Shown here: in pieces, positions 18,746 through 30,575 of the stretch
Layout of the letters: each line of letters starts with the position of its first letter
Position numbering within the stretch: position 1 is the stretch's first letter
From: Magicicada septendecula
Taxonomy: Eukaryota; Arthropoda; Insecta; Hemiptera; Cicadidae
NCBI GenBank assembly: GCA_034769895.1
Contig: CM068375.1
Span: 257,515,268-257,579,267 of the forward strand
Direction: 5' to 3'
Length of the DNA stretch: 64,000 nucleotides
The notes under the pieces: generated by a model
What the model saw: only the letters and a program-made list of their open reading frames with translations
What the model was told of the DNA's origin: nothing
Databases searched by the model: none
Position numbers and translations under genes: made by a program

Positions 18746-21507
18746 TGTAACACAACTTAATACTATGTTTTTGTGGGCGCCACTTGGAAACGTTTGTTCC
18801 AAGAATAAAATGTGATTATAAAAGAAATTAAACTTTTTAAATCTTACTTCTATGAAAATATAAACAAGTCAGTTTAGCTTGAAAAAAAATCATGTAAGTT
18901 TAATGATTCTTCAAAAACAAACAAATCGTCTGAAGGACTAACATTCATAAAAAATTATACAATTGCAGAGTTACTAAAGGAAAAAAATGCACAAGTTATT
19001 ATTATAATTATTGACAATTTTATTTATCCAATCAAGTATCGGCTAGTATTTTCAATTTTCTACTCAGTTGAAAAGCATGAGTTTAATACGTGAAAAAATC
19101 TTTACTCTCAGGACGTGACTCCTTTGAACTACCAAGACATATCAATAAGATGCCTTACAATAAAAATTAAGTGATTTGAAGGTGTGTGTGGCATGTGTAG
19201 TACAACTGTGTGGTAAATGTAACCAGGTAAAAAATGACTTTAATTTTGGTAACTCACGTTCCAATGGTTAATTAATCTCGCACTGGACACTCCTCTCGGG
19301 TAGTTTTTCAATCTCGCCTCTTCATGTGCGCACTGAATCTATTTTAAGTCAAAATTGCGATCATTTACTATTTCCGCACTTTTTGTGAAAACGTTTGGCA
19401 GTAGATTCTCGTTCAAACCCCGCCACTACAAATCAGCTGCTCCGCGTTGGTTACGAAATTGGCCGTCACAGCGCTGATACCCTTGCAGTATCGAGAAAGG
19501 CTTTGTGTTTGTTTACGTTAAGGGGGTTATTGTCAAGTTAGTCTGTCTATGCGAACACAGCAGAATTGGTTCTCTATTTAAAGTTTTGGTCCCTCCTGGG
19601 CCGTTGATGTTCTGGCTGCGTGATTTCTATTAAAATTTGCCGTGTTGCTGCTCTATTTCAGCAACACATTGGCGTAGATTCTTGTAGAGGTTATGTCAGT
19701 CTGTTTGTCAATGTACGGGAAAAGCCTTTTTTCGGGTCTTGTCGATTTATCGCCTCTCGGTTTCGCCTTAGCTGCGTTGATCAGTGTCGTGGGTGATGCA
19801 TCAGTTCTGGAGTTCAAGCTTCAAGTGTTTTTTGGGTCGAATTTGGTCTCTCTTTTATACTAATTCAGGCTGATTGAGATCGTAAACTTCCGGTATATTT
19901 GTGTAAAAATTCCTTCTAGATTGTTCGAGAATAAACGAAATGGAACATTATGGAACAAATTTAACTTCCGTCGAAGCTTTTAGAACAAATTTCTTATTCT
20001 TCACACTAAGGATATTTCAAAAATTACTCTGGTATTTATCAAACAGTTTTACATTAGTACTCACAATCTGTATGCCATTATTACATTTAGATTCTCTGTT
20101 TTCAACCGAATCTAGTGATACTAATTATGATTGGTTTTTAAATAAATTAACTCTAATAAGTAACACAATATACAACTCTCACCTTGGGTTGTCGTCATTA
20201 AAATTCAATTTTTTAGAACAAAAATTGTTGTGAAACTATTATGTCTCTTCCACAATCTGAACATATAAAATTACTATCTTCCTATAACAAAACAAACAAA
20301 TTTTAACATATATAATACATAGATAATTACAATTTTACCTGGCCCCTGTCCATGGCCTAGGTTTTTGTCAATGTTATAACACAATAATTAGTCTCTTTCT
20401 TTAACATATGTAGTATTTCACTAGTGTACACTCAGAGTTTATTATATTGTCTGTCTTTTGTGATACCTGGTTACTCTTTACACATATTATTTTTATTACA
20501 GGATGATATAGCATCATATTGATTGGTCTTGAGATGCCCTTTTTCATGGTGTGACAAATCTCACTCTTATAAGTTAAATTCTTTCATAATTGATCTTACT
20601 TTCAACTGAGTTTGTTCGTTTTTAAGGTATACTGAAGTATTGTACCATTCTATTTTATTCTTGTCAACATTTTGTAAATATTTAGCCAGATATGACTATT
20701 TTTTGTACTGGTTGATTGGCTCCAGCCATACATGGTATAGGTAAATATTTTGCTAACTTGACTATTACAATGTTAAAGTTAGTCAAATATATTAGTATAG
20801 TCGCTTTATATCATATTTCAACTTTCTAATGCAATTTGGTTGCATTTTGGCAACAGTAAATCCATAAATCATACAATATTATATGCCTACCACATGTTTT
20901 TAGTTAATACGGTTTTTGGCTATTTTGACTGATTTTTATTCATTTGACAGCTTTCTTTGTTTAAGATAAATTGTTCACTTTTGTCTGCTTGACAATTACG
21001 TATAGTTTTTATTTCAATTTGATAATAATTAATTTTTACATGAAATCTGAGTGTTTGGTCTCAAATCCAACACATTAATATTTTTTGTCATAACAAATAT
21101 ATAATTTTTATTTTAACTTAGATTCTTTCTAATAATGTATTTAAGTCATTTAATACATTTATTTTATTTACATTACATAATATAATAATGGATCATATCC
21201 ATTCATTCACAATAAATAGTTCTTAATACTCTATTCAGACTTAATAATTAATGACTTCATTTTGGTTGATTCTGATATTATTTGTCTCTCTCATATGGTT
21301 TTTTCACTGTTATTCACTTTAATAATATATATGGGGTTTGTGTCATAGTCATAGTTTGGTCGTTTTTCATGTTAGTAGTAACAATTATTATACAATATTA
21401 CACAATTTTTTAGGACTACTTGGGTTTGATACTGTTCACCTCACTTTCCTCTTATGATAAATTGCTATGTAAATGATTTCCTTTATGGAATGTTCTGTGA
21501 CGTTACA
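18746..21507 (-). repeat. Candidate long LTR block (TGTAAC...GTTACA)
   Basis: A 2.76-kb AT-rich non-coding block has the same short inverted termini as the two TSD-flanked insertions at 30576-33049 and 50452-52297, and its first 30 bases resemble those of the 30576 block. Its flanks (AGTCT left, ACATG right) do not form a TSD. This would fit a 5' LTR of retrotransposon 1 on the minus strand, with the left side being internal sequence. Against that, the primer-site-like sequences lie 126-229 bp away instead of adjacent. A 97-codon frame at 19940-20233 has no recognisable features. Confidence 0.35.
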
Positions 21508-21539
21508 ACATGTGTACAATTAATTTTATTTATTTTTTG

Positions 21540-21900
21540 TGAACTGTATTACTTGTGGGAACCGTTACATCAGAAGATTTGTATGAATTTCAACCACCGC
21601 TGTCTGTAGCAATATATACATACAATGTACTTACTAAACACATGTACACAATAGACCAGCATTATTGTGAAGCTCACAACGACATGAATAAATTAATTTC
21701 TATTTTTTTCATCTGTAACGACATGCGTGTATAATTTTAATTTATTTTACTATACACCTCTGAACCTATGTGTGTAATTATTTTGTAAACTGCGTTACCT
21801 GTGGAGGAACTGTTGCAGCAAACGTTAACACTAGAACGATTATATTATTATTCAGTGATATATACATACAATTTACTTATTAAACACTTCAAGCATTGGA
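21540..21900. repeat. Diverged tandem repeat
   Basis: A ~120-bp segment with TATACATACAATTTACTTAT-type sequence and a preceding GGAAC-GTT motif occurs at 21541-21660 and again, diverged, at 21781-21890. It precedes the GA microsatellite cluster. No coding signal. Confidence 0.55.
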
Positions 21901-21958
21901 TTTCTACTCGTCATTTGCAACGATATGCATACAATTACATTAAACCTGTACAATGGAC

Positions 21959-21959
<1 letters not shown>

Positions 21960-22021
<62 letters not shown>
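21960..22021. repeat. (GA)n microsatellite
   Basis: Pure GA run. The flanking sequence (ACATGTAAGTAGTTCGATAC) is shared with the region near 7230. Confidence 0.96.
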
Positions 22022-22025
<4 letters not shown>

Positions 22026-22176
22026 ACATGTAAGTAGTTCGATACTCAGTGACAACAACACACACGCACACACAGTTAATATTTGACAAATATATATATT
22101 TCTAAAATCATATACAGACGAGGCAATGACCCCCCCCCCTGCCAAGGATCAATCACACTGACTGATACATCCTGGA

Positions 22177-22236
22177 TTATAAAACTATTAATTAATTATT
22201 TAATACATTGAAAAATGAAGTCGACGTTTTGACAAC

Positions 22237-22275
<39 letters not shown>
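22177..22275. repeat. Dispersed repeat plus (GA)n
   Basis: AAAACTATTAATTAATTATT through AAATGAAGTCGACG repeats 10396-10455 almost exactly and again runs into a GA tract (22240-22270). It looks like an element whose end is GA-rich. Confidence 0.75.
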
Positions 22276-22279
<4 letters not shown>

Positions 22280-22382
22280 GACGCTTGTAAGTAGTTCAAT
22301 ACTCTGTGGCAACGTACACAGTTAATATTTGTCGAATATATAAAATTTCTAAAATCATATACATGCGCGGTAATGACCACTC

Positions 22383-22387
<5 letters not shown>

Positions 22388-22471
<84 letters not shown>
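22388..22471. repeat. (GA)n microsatellite
   Basis: Pure GA run of about 80 bp, the longest of three GA tracts within 500 bp. Confidence 0.96.
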
Positions 22472-22475
<4 letters not shown>

Positions 22476-22785
22476 AACGGTTTGAACATAACATATGATT
22501 TAGGGAGACCGCTTAATGTATCAATGTTTGAATTTTCCGTCATTGAAAGTTGATTTCGTCGTCGTCACGATCGACTAACCGCACACACATATAGGTATAT
22601 ATATACATTATAACGTGTTGCTAATAATGTATCACACGATTGAATTTCCCTCCACCCGCCACAGAAAATGTTGGCAAACCTGCTCATATAAAATATCTAT
22701 ACACTATAATAATAATAATACAAAGGGTTGGCTACCCTGATCATATATATATATATATATACACACGTTTGAATCCTCCCGCCAA

Positions 22786-23062
22786 AAAATCGCGGATGCT
22801 GTGGTCCAGATCCGTGAAAAAGTCGCGGATCTTTGTGGTCCAGCCGCGGCTCCAACGAAAAAATCGCGGATGCTGTGGGTCCACTGGTGGTGGGAGAGCG
22901 TGGGAAAAAATCTTGGACCGCGGGAAAGACGGCATCTCTTTGATCTAGGCTCGCGAAAGGTGGCATATAAAAAAATAAAAAATTATATTCGCCGAAATTC
23001 GCGGATGCTGTGGTCCAGCTGATAGAAAGTGAAAGTGAGTCGCGGATGCTGTGGTCCAGATA
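22786..23062. repeat. Cluster of GCGGATGCTGTGG boxes
   Basis: Five imperfect copies of TCGCGGATGCTGTGGTCCAG lie at about 22789, 22831, 22862, 22999 and 23040. They are irregularly spaced in a GC-rich island inside AT-rich DNA. The spacers differ, so it is not a simple tandem array. I see no gene: the overlapping frames on both strands are mutually exclusive and lack family features. Confidence 0.8.
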
Positions 23063-23099
23063 CGCCCTGGGGGCTGAGTTAGAACTGGCATTTTCCCTC

Positions 23100-24550
23100 T
23101 ACGTATATGTATGACTTCCACATAGCAGCGTCGAGGCCGCTATAAGATGACAAGACTGTGTGGACGAAATGCTGGCGAATTTTCCCGTCTGACAGTTACT
23201 CATAATCGTATTTTGTACATTAATGTTTTGGACAAATTACGATTAATATTTAGTTGCGTGTTAAAATATCAGGTTGGTGATTAATTAAATACAGTTTTTG
23301 TACATTATAATCTGTCGTTGTCCACGTAATTGGATTATTCGGGTAACTGTTAATAGGGTGTTTCGCTTCATCCTCGTTAAATTTACAATTTCTTACCTTT
23401 CTCTTCTTTAAAGTCACACTCTAAAGCCTGTTTACAATGTAGCCAGAAAGTTAGTTTAAACTTCTAAAGAATATAATGAGGATAAGTTTTTTGTTCCCTT
23501 TATTGTTAAACTTTTTTTGAGCGTTAAGGGTCTATGTCAATTCCTGCCTTCCTTGTAAATGTTTAATATAAGTTGATTAAATACGTTATTTAAATCACCA
23601 ATTTAAAAAAAAAGTCTACCAGTAATCAAGTAGGCCTATTGTTTCTAGTACGTTTAAGCAACAAATTTTGTAAAATAATACCGTGAAAACGACGTTTAGC
23701 AATTAAGTAACCAATTTAAAGCAGCTGCGTCTAGCGAATTGCCTCGTATACTGGCGATTAATTTTTATAGTAACTAAATTTTATAGGAAATATTTAATGG
23801 TAAACAGTTCAGACCTGTACAGTTGCTATAGTTGTAAAACAACATATTTTGAAATTACAAACAATTTTAAAAATAAAAAACTGTTTGCCCGAACATTTTA
23901 CATTAAGCCCAGCTTACATTAAATAATTCCTTATTGCTTAGTAAATTGTCTTATTTTAGTGAATAGAAAATTTGTCATCTGCACATAGTGAATGGAATAA
24001 GGAATGACTAATAAAGTGAGCAATAACTTTCAACTCCCGCCGTATTAGCAGGCATCGTGCTCATAATTAATCTATTCTTTAAAAAAACGTAAAATGTCGG
24101 CGTTAAAAAGTCCTACTTAGAGTGTTGTAATAGCTTCGTAATGGTACAATACTAAGAACTGGGTTAATTGTTGTAAAAGAATTGCTTTCCTCTTTTCACT
24201 TAAGAGAACACGGAATGCCTGTCTTCCATCATGTTGACATAAGGACTATTTTCTAAAAAAGTACTACTAAACCAATCTATTTGAAATTTTGGCAGACCTT
24301 CCCACAAGAGTCGAGGTTTTTTGTTAAAACTTCTAGAACAGGAAACGAAAAAAAAAATTGTTTTCCCATCTAACCTTGAAAGTTGCTGAATATTTATGAT
24401 AACTATTTTTGTAATGTTTAAATTTGCATTTACATGACAGAAAAGCTCAGAATGTGTATTCACATATTTTGAATATTGTGTGAAAAGTTTAAAATGATTG
24501 GTCTGGTGGTAAGTAAGAAAATGTCCCTTACGTATTAAAAAAAGGTGAAT
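23100..24550. other. AT-rich DNA, nothing recognised
   Basis: I see no coding signal, tandem repeat or transposon end here beyond background AT-rich sequence. Confidence 0.5.
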
Positions 24551-25611
24551 GATGTCTATAATGTTATCAATGTGTTTTCTGTCAATACTACACCAGTCAT
24601 TTTCTTTTTTAAAATTGAGTCTTTCTTTTCATTCGTCTTCTGATTTCCTGAACAACGATTCTGTTCACCCGTTATAATTATAAATTTCTCAGCAAAACAT
24701 TTCTTCCTTAATACGTTTGTGTCTTCTGTTTAACACCCACCATTCTGGTTCACGTCATAACGCTATTATTCCACACAGGCTAGTAAATAACTAGCCATCA
24801 GGGAGGTCAAAATATTTTCCAGGAGGGGCAAACAATTTTCCAGAGGAGAAAAATATTTATATATTTTTCATACATGCACACAAGCACATATTAGTTTGTA
24901 ATTCTTATATCATAATAGAAGTGAGTACACAGATTGTATTAATTTATTAAAACCTTTATTGTTTTAAAATATGCATAAAATTAATGGCTTGTAAAATTTA
25001 ATGTTTGATCTCCATTCAGTAGTGCTCAAGTTTTCAAAGTTTTAATATGATGATTCCGTAATCAAAACATCAGAGCAGGTTTTAGTGTGTCTGAGGGTAC
25101 ACCGTGGACAAAAATTTTCAACATTCCCTATGGAGCGTTGCTTAAACTAAAGCTGTGAATCTACAGTGTACGTTTCACAGAACAAACACGCGGAAAAGAA
25201 GGGGCGCTCCGAAGTCTGTCATGGACCCTGAGCATCTTGCAGAGGGTTTATTCCCTAAGGACGAAAAGTCTGTCTATCAACCGTTCCTCTGTAAACACGT
25301 GCAGTTACACTGGCGAGCGATCCACAGGAAGCAAGTCGTTGTCCACGCTGGACACCTTTTCGGCTTGCACGCGTTGTGTTGGTGTGGGTTTCGGCACTTT
25401 CCAATTAAAAAGCGTGCCAACGTAAGAAAATAAAAATGAGTAAGGCTAGAAATAACGGGAATTGTGTGTGTGTGTCCTCCCTGCATTTCTTATTGCAGTA
25501 ATCACAATAATAAAACTTTGGAAACGTAAACATTATATAATTGAGATATGCTTGCCAGCCAGGAACGATATGTTTTCACTCATACATGATTTAAATTAAA
25601 ATTAAAAAATA
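24551..25611 (+). repeat. Repeat R copy A, left part
   Basis: This segment is shared with 52424-53150 (GATGTCTATAATGTTATCAA, the GGGAGGTCAAAATATTTTC region, the GCGATCCACAGGAAGCAA to CACTTTCCA stretch and a GTGTGTGTGT tract). Part of it is also shared, inverted, with 42560-42720. It ends exactly at a TA where the mariner-like element begins, and homology resumes at the far side (29433). The 92-codon frame at 25155-25433 is a by-product: it is not conserved as protein between copies. Confidence 0.78.
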
Positions 25612-25689
25612 CGAGGGCTATTTGTTTTTCAACCTCCGACAGACCAATAAACAGACACATGAATGACATCAATAATGTTATTATATACA

Positions 25690-28540
25690 AAAGATTTATA
25701 TATATGTTCTGCAACAGAACACAGGATGATAAGATATGCTGTTTATATCAGAGTACATAAATGACAGGAATTTTCTTGTTTAAATTTGTTTTGTGTAATA
25801 TTTTGTTTTTTAGTCATAAGTTTTGTATTTAAAAAATGATAAGTATATATGTTACACCAAACTCTTCATAAAAAATTGTACTATATTGTCATGTATTTTT
25901 TGTATGAAATGGTGCGCGTGTGCGGGTGTGATAATCTGCGATCGATATAGCGGCAGTGGTAGTTAACCGATTTACATGAAAATTTGACAAGGAATTATTT
26001 AAATAAATAGCTTCGATTTGTGTATACTCTGAGGTTTGTAATTATTTTAGAAATATAATTTTTTAAGTAAAGCAAAACTCAAGTGTAACTCTTATCAATG
26101 ATAGGGTAATAATAATTGTAGATAATTTCCATGCAGGACTATGCAAAATTATACAAAGTTTTTCATGAATTTTGTGTACCTGGTTGTTCCATCAATCATG
26201 TGACTTGGGATTGGCCTATCAAATTACACCAAATTCAGTGAGATTCATACGTTGCAGAGCTAGGTTGAACACAGTCTGTCTGTCGACGTTGCTAGGGGAA
26301 GTTGTGCCCCGGGTAAGAGAGTTATTCTCTTACAAACGTAAAAAGATCTTATATAAAATAAACCATAAACCTTAAAATTCTTAACGAAGTTTTGCGGTAA
26401 GAACCAAGAAGGAATAGAGGAATATTTTATATAAAGTAAACTATAAACCTTGTAATTCTTAACGAAGTTTTGCGGTAAGAACCAAGAGGATAAATAATTA
26501 AGTAAAATTTAATATAAAATTCAGTGCTGTGTCGTGTAAGTCAAGATATCCGCATAGGGAACTTAAAAACACTACAAGATATCGTGGAAGCAGTTAAACA
26601 TAACTACGAGACTCTGAAATATCGCCGCTGGAGCTGCTTGCTGTACAAGGACGACGAGACGAGAGGAGGACGTTGCAGCAAACAAGTAAAAGCGATTTAT
26701 ATTAATCGAACAATACAAACAATTTAATATACTATCAATACATGACAATTTAAAAAACATTATTACATCTTTATAAACAATATTTGTATCTAAGAAATAA
26801 TATTTCATTTCCTCCATAATAGACTTGTATCGATCTTTACACACTCACAATATCCTTATTAGAATAATAAAGTTTGATCTGTTGCAATATATATATAACG
26901 ATTCATATGTCGTCATATCTGAGCGTTATATGAAAGGGTCATACTGTGCGCCGTAAGCAAGACAGAGAGCGTATAATAAGCAGCTATCTCACTCTAACAT
27001 CGTCCCAGTGACGCACGCGGCCGGTTCAGACAGGAATTTTACTCAATTCATTTTTGCAGTTCAACCTGCAATAACTTCAAAACCAATAAATATACAGAAA
27101 TTCTGAAAACTGCATTGTGTTCAGTAATTAGAGCTCTATAAGTAGCCAAAATCTCAATTAATATAATTAACAATTACAGAAGATACACAGAAGAAGAACG
27201 CCAAGCGGAATAACGAGAGAAATAGGCTACGTACAGATTAGGTGTTTTCACACACACACACAGATAAAGACCTAAGCAACAATATTCTGTGGTCAGATCG
27301 TTGAAAACACGTTTGCAAATACCAGTAATCAAACGATTTGCAAACACAGGAAGTACGATTTTAGCTAGAAATTCTCAGCCGTTACGGACTTGTCGAGGGG
27401 TGTTTTTTCGACAGGTTGAATACTGTTTCAACTGGCAGAAAGCTGCATGATGTGGAACAGCCAATCACAAGGCTGTATTCTGAACTGACGCTCACCCAAA
27501 ACCGGGGCTTCAATGCGTTAGACGTGTGTAAGTTACATGCATAATTTCACAACATCACAAAGTTTTATTTAAGCAGTACGAGAAGTAGTCCGCAGTTGAA
27601 GAGGAACGAGTACAGTTCAGCAACAACTCTCACTGTGTAACACCATATTAATTAATTAATTAATAACCGCTTGTGAAGTGACCTGTGCAACAGAGAGCTA
27701 CAGCAGCTGTAATTGCCTGATCATCGTTCTACAAGATTGGTCAACATCATTTCTACTGTGCAGTACCATCCAAAGGAGGACCTCAACGGATTCCGATCTT
27801 CGGTCAACGCATCAAACAGTAAGAAATCAATTCATTGATCAATGAAATAAATAATCAATAAATAATAAAAGCAATAAACACTCTTAAAGACACTAAGTAA
27901 ACGCACACTTTGTAATTAATTAATAAGATTAGTTCTAAGTTAGTATAGGAGTGTTGAATGGAAAGTGGAGTGTAGTATTGGACGTGCAAATTATTGCAGA
28001 CCTGTTCTTTAGCACTGGTTTGGGAGATATAAAATTTCTCAAGCAAACCAGATAAGAACAATAGGTCGTTTGGACGTTTTAATCTTCACTTTTCACGCAC
28101 ACTCATTAATTATAAGAGTTAGGGTAGTAATAAGTCCTAAACTTGGCAATTTTAAATAATTAACAAAATAATTAAATGTTGATTAAATAACCTTCAACAA
28201 AATCTTAAATGTTAGTTGTAACGATTCCCCTTGAATCCACATTCACTGAACGAATCCTGAGATTGTGTCTCTCTATGCTCTGAGCTAAGCTGTATCCGTG
28301 TCATCTGTATCTGGGATTTGTTCTGGCGCCCAGGTAAAGTACAAGTCACGGGTGAGTAACGTTTTATCTGTCATTAAAATATTAGATAAATGTGTTAGAT
28401 AATAAAGGTAGCGTTAGATATATTTGTAGCCGCAACTAAAGGCCACCCAAACGTATTTATCACAAAGCCAAAGATACGTTATATAAATGTCGCCCTGAAC
28501 GTGGGGCTACCCAAGATAAACATTTATATAACAACAGCAA
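25690..28540. other. Non-coding insert within mariner, possibly LTR-derived
   Basis: There are no convincing genes. It contains a ~97-bp tandem duplication (26346-26496) with AACGAAGTTTTGCGGTAAGA in both units. Near the right end are two primer-site-like sequences, TGGCGCCCAGGTAAAG at 28324 and CGCCCTGAACGTGGGGC at about 28491. These suggest LTR-retrotransposon leader sequence, but no second LTR copy is visible for confirmation. Confidence 0.35.
26346..26496. repeat. Two-copy tandem duplication (~97 bp)
   Basis: TAAACCATAAACCTTAAAAT to GCGGTAAGAACCAAGA is followed by a slightly diverged second copy. Non-coding. Confidence 0.75.
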
Positions 28541-28542
28541 CG

Positions 28543-29266
28543 TTATAATATATATGTATAATAATTTTCTACATAGCCACCATCATTGTTGAGGCGCTTA
28601 TCATAGCGATGCACCAACTTTTCTATGCTCATGTTGTAGAATGTTCGCTCCTGAGTAGTCAGCCAATCTACCACACAGGACTTTAACTCATCATTGGAGT
28701 CAAACCGCTGCCCACCTAACCACTTTTTCAAGTCAGTAAACAAATGGTAGTCACTTGGTGCTAAGTCTGGGCTATAAGATGGGTGATCAAGGACTTCCCA
28801 ACCAAATTCATGAAGCAGGTTTTGTGTGAGTGCAGCTACGCGAGGTCGTGCGTTGTTTGGGAACCCACCGAGGACAGAGTTTCCTATACCTAAGCTTCTG
28901 AGTAAGAATATCATAAAGAGCATAATATTTCAGGAAAATTAGCAGAAAGTTCAGTAATTGTGAAAAGACGGCGTTCTCGAACCATCATGTCTACCCTTTC
29001 AAGAACATCATCAGTAGCCACGGACTTTCTTCCTTGCCCTCCTTCATTATGAACATCAATTCGCCCTTCTTTAAATTTTCGACACCATTGCCGAACTGAA
29101 CCATCACTCATCACATTTTCTCCATACACATTAACAACCTTCGATGAATTTCTGTAGCACTATGACCTTGAAGAAGGACCTTGACCTTGACCTTGTATTC
29201 AGCTTGAAGAAATCTAATAACAGACCGTATCTCACACTTGGAGGCAATTTCAATTATAGTTGCCAT
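28543..29266 (-). pseudogene. mariner-like transposase remnant
   Basis: The ATG at 29266 begins an N-terminal helix-turn-helix region. A frameshift near 29140 follows, then VMSDGSVRQWCRKFKEGR (the conserved linker) and a GRKSVATDDVLERVDMMVRE segment to about 28925. The C-terminal part has the third catalytic motif HPSYSPDLAPSDYHLF, then KKWLGGQRFDSNDELK and RYDKRLNNDGGYVE. The region between, including the first catalytic Asp, is deleted, and the second motif reads PNNARPR where an active copy has HDNARPH. The gene is dead. Orientation fits the TIRs, with the 5' end near the right TIR. Confidence 0.9.
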
Positions 29267-29432
29267 AATTAAACTGTCGTCACCACAGTAATAGACAAAA
29301 TAACTATAAAACCAGTGGTTATATGTTAGAACAAAGCCTCAAAAACATTATTCATCAATCAGATTGTTGCTATGACAACAAAACCAGGTTTCCCAACTCA
29401 CCGGAGGTTGAAAAAAAAATAGCTAGCCCTCG

Positions 29433-30575
29433 TATAATTTTATTGCCTGGCAACAAAATTATTTTATTTTTAACAATTAGCATTGTTAGAAAAAGTTTAA
29501 ATGAATTTTCAAGTACTTTACTCTTGTTAAAACATAAAACGTTGCAGGTAAACTACCCCTTTCCCTTAATCGATCTTCACCAAAATCAATAGCCATTGAG
29601 TCCTCTACAATTCAGCAATATGTGCAAAACATTATGTGATTCTGTTTGAATTTGCGGCAGTTATCGTTCGAAATAAAAAAATTCTACACACACACAGACA
29701 CATACACAGACACTTTTCAAAATATCGGTATGGAGAACGATACATGTTCTAAGATTTATATTTAAAATCATTTTCGAAATGAAATATTTCAATAAAAAAT
29801 ACTTCTTTCTACTTACTGCTTCAGCCTTAACCACAGTACTGTGGTCACTAATGTATACCACCTCACGTTATCGCACTCGATTTTCACTGATGATGGAAGT
29901 CGATGGCACTGCCGAAACGTCTGGTTTTGCAGAAAATATTGGACTACGGCCAAACACCCCGGGAAGGAATATTTAACAACAAACTACTTCTTTGTTGCCG
30001 AAAAAAATATCGGTATGGAGAACCATACATGGCTTCCACGTTCTAAGATTTATATTTAAAATCATTTTCGAAATGAAATATTTCCATAGAAACTACTTCT
30101 TTCTACTTACTGCTTCAGCCTTAACCACAGTACTGTGGTCACTAACGTATACCACCTCACGTTATCGCACTAGATTTTCACTGATGATGGAAGTCGATGG
30201 CACTGCCAAAACGTCTGGTTTTGCAGAAAACATTGGTCTACGGCCAAACAGGCCGAGAAGAAATTTTAACAACAAACTTTGTTGCCGATAACGTAGTACA
30301 TATATAAACAAAATTATCCCCTCCCCCTTCAAATATAATTTTCGTTTATAGAAAATTACCCCCACCCCATTCAACTAGCCTCTTCATTTATAGATAATTC
30401 ATCTACGTCTCTACAGTGGATTATTAAGATCTTCTTATCAGGATACTTTATTTATCAAAACTAAATACTTTACTCTTGTTACAACAAAAAATGTTCCAGG
30501 TAAACTACCCTTTCCCCGTAACCGATCTTCACCAAAATCAATAGACCTTGAGTCCTCTATAACTCAGGTATATAT
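29433..30575 (+). repeat. Repeat R copy A, middle part with tandem hammerhead-like units
   Basis: After the mariner TSD the repeat R sequence resumes (AATTTTATTGCCTGGCAACA, shared inverted with 42430-42500), followed by one minisatellite unit and a CACACAGA tract. At 29727 and 30005 two copies of a ~280-bp module begin (ATATCGGTATGGAGAAC...). Each contains a CTGATGATGG...GCCGAAACGTC-type core (the second copy has lost the first A pair of GAAA). A third copy is inverted at 43566-43858. Confidence 0.75.
29881..29925 (+). ncRNA. Degenerate hammerhead-like core
   Basis: CTGATGA (29887-29893) and GAAACGTC (29914-29921) are spaced as in a Penelope-type hammerhead. However, helix I is only about 3 bp and helix II about 2 bp with mismatches. 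It is probably a decayed or related motif and not an active ribozyme. Confidence 0.25.

Larger units (their letters stand above)
25612..29432. mobile_element. mariner-like element, TIR and TA target duplication
   Basis: The left TIR (25612-25638) starts CGAGGGCTATTTGTTTTTCA. The right TIR (29402-29432, inverted) starts CGAGGGCTAGCTATTTTTTT, and both continue into CAACCTCCG. TA flanks both ends (25610-25611 and 29433-29434). The element sits within repeat R, whose sequence continues on both sides. At 3.8 kb it is about three times a normal mariner, so roughly 2.9 kb between about 25690 and 28540 is probably a later insertion. Confidence 0.85.

Noticed and set aside
19405-19430. Possible tRNA B-box (GTTCAAACCCC)
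   Set aside because: No A-box or cloverleaf could be formed around it.
19940-20233. 97-codon plus-strand frame
   Set aside because: No family features; lies in the candidate LTR block.
21873-22494. Ser/Leu-repeat frames on the minus strand, also at 10417-10704
   Set aside because: Translations of GA microsatellites.
25155-25433. 92-codon frame as a gene
   Set aside because: It lies in repeat R and the equivalent frame is not conserved in the copies at 52.8 and 42.6 kb.
29160-29200. TTGACCTTGACCTTG repeat as a nuclear-receptor response element
   Set aside because: It is inside the mariner transposase coding remnant, as an expansion of the coding sequence, so a regulatory reading is not supported.
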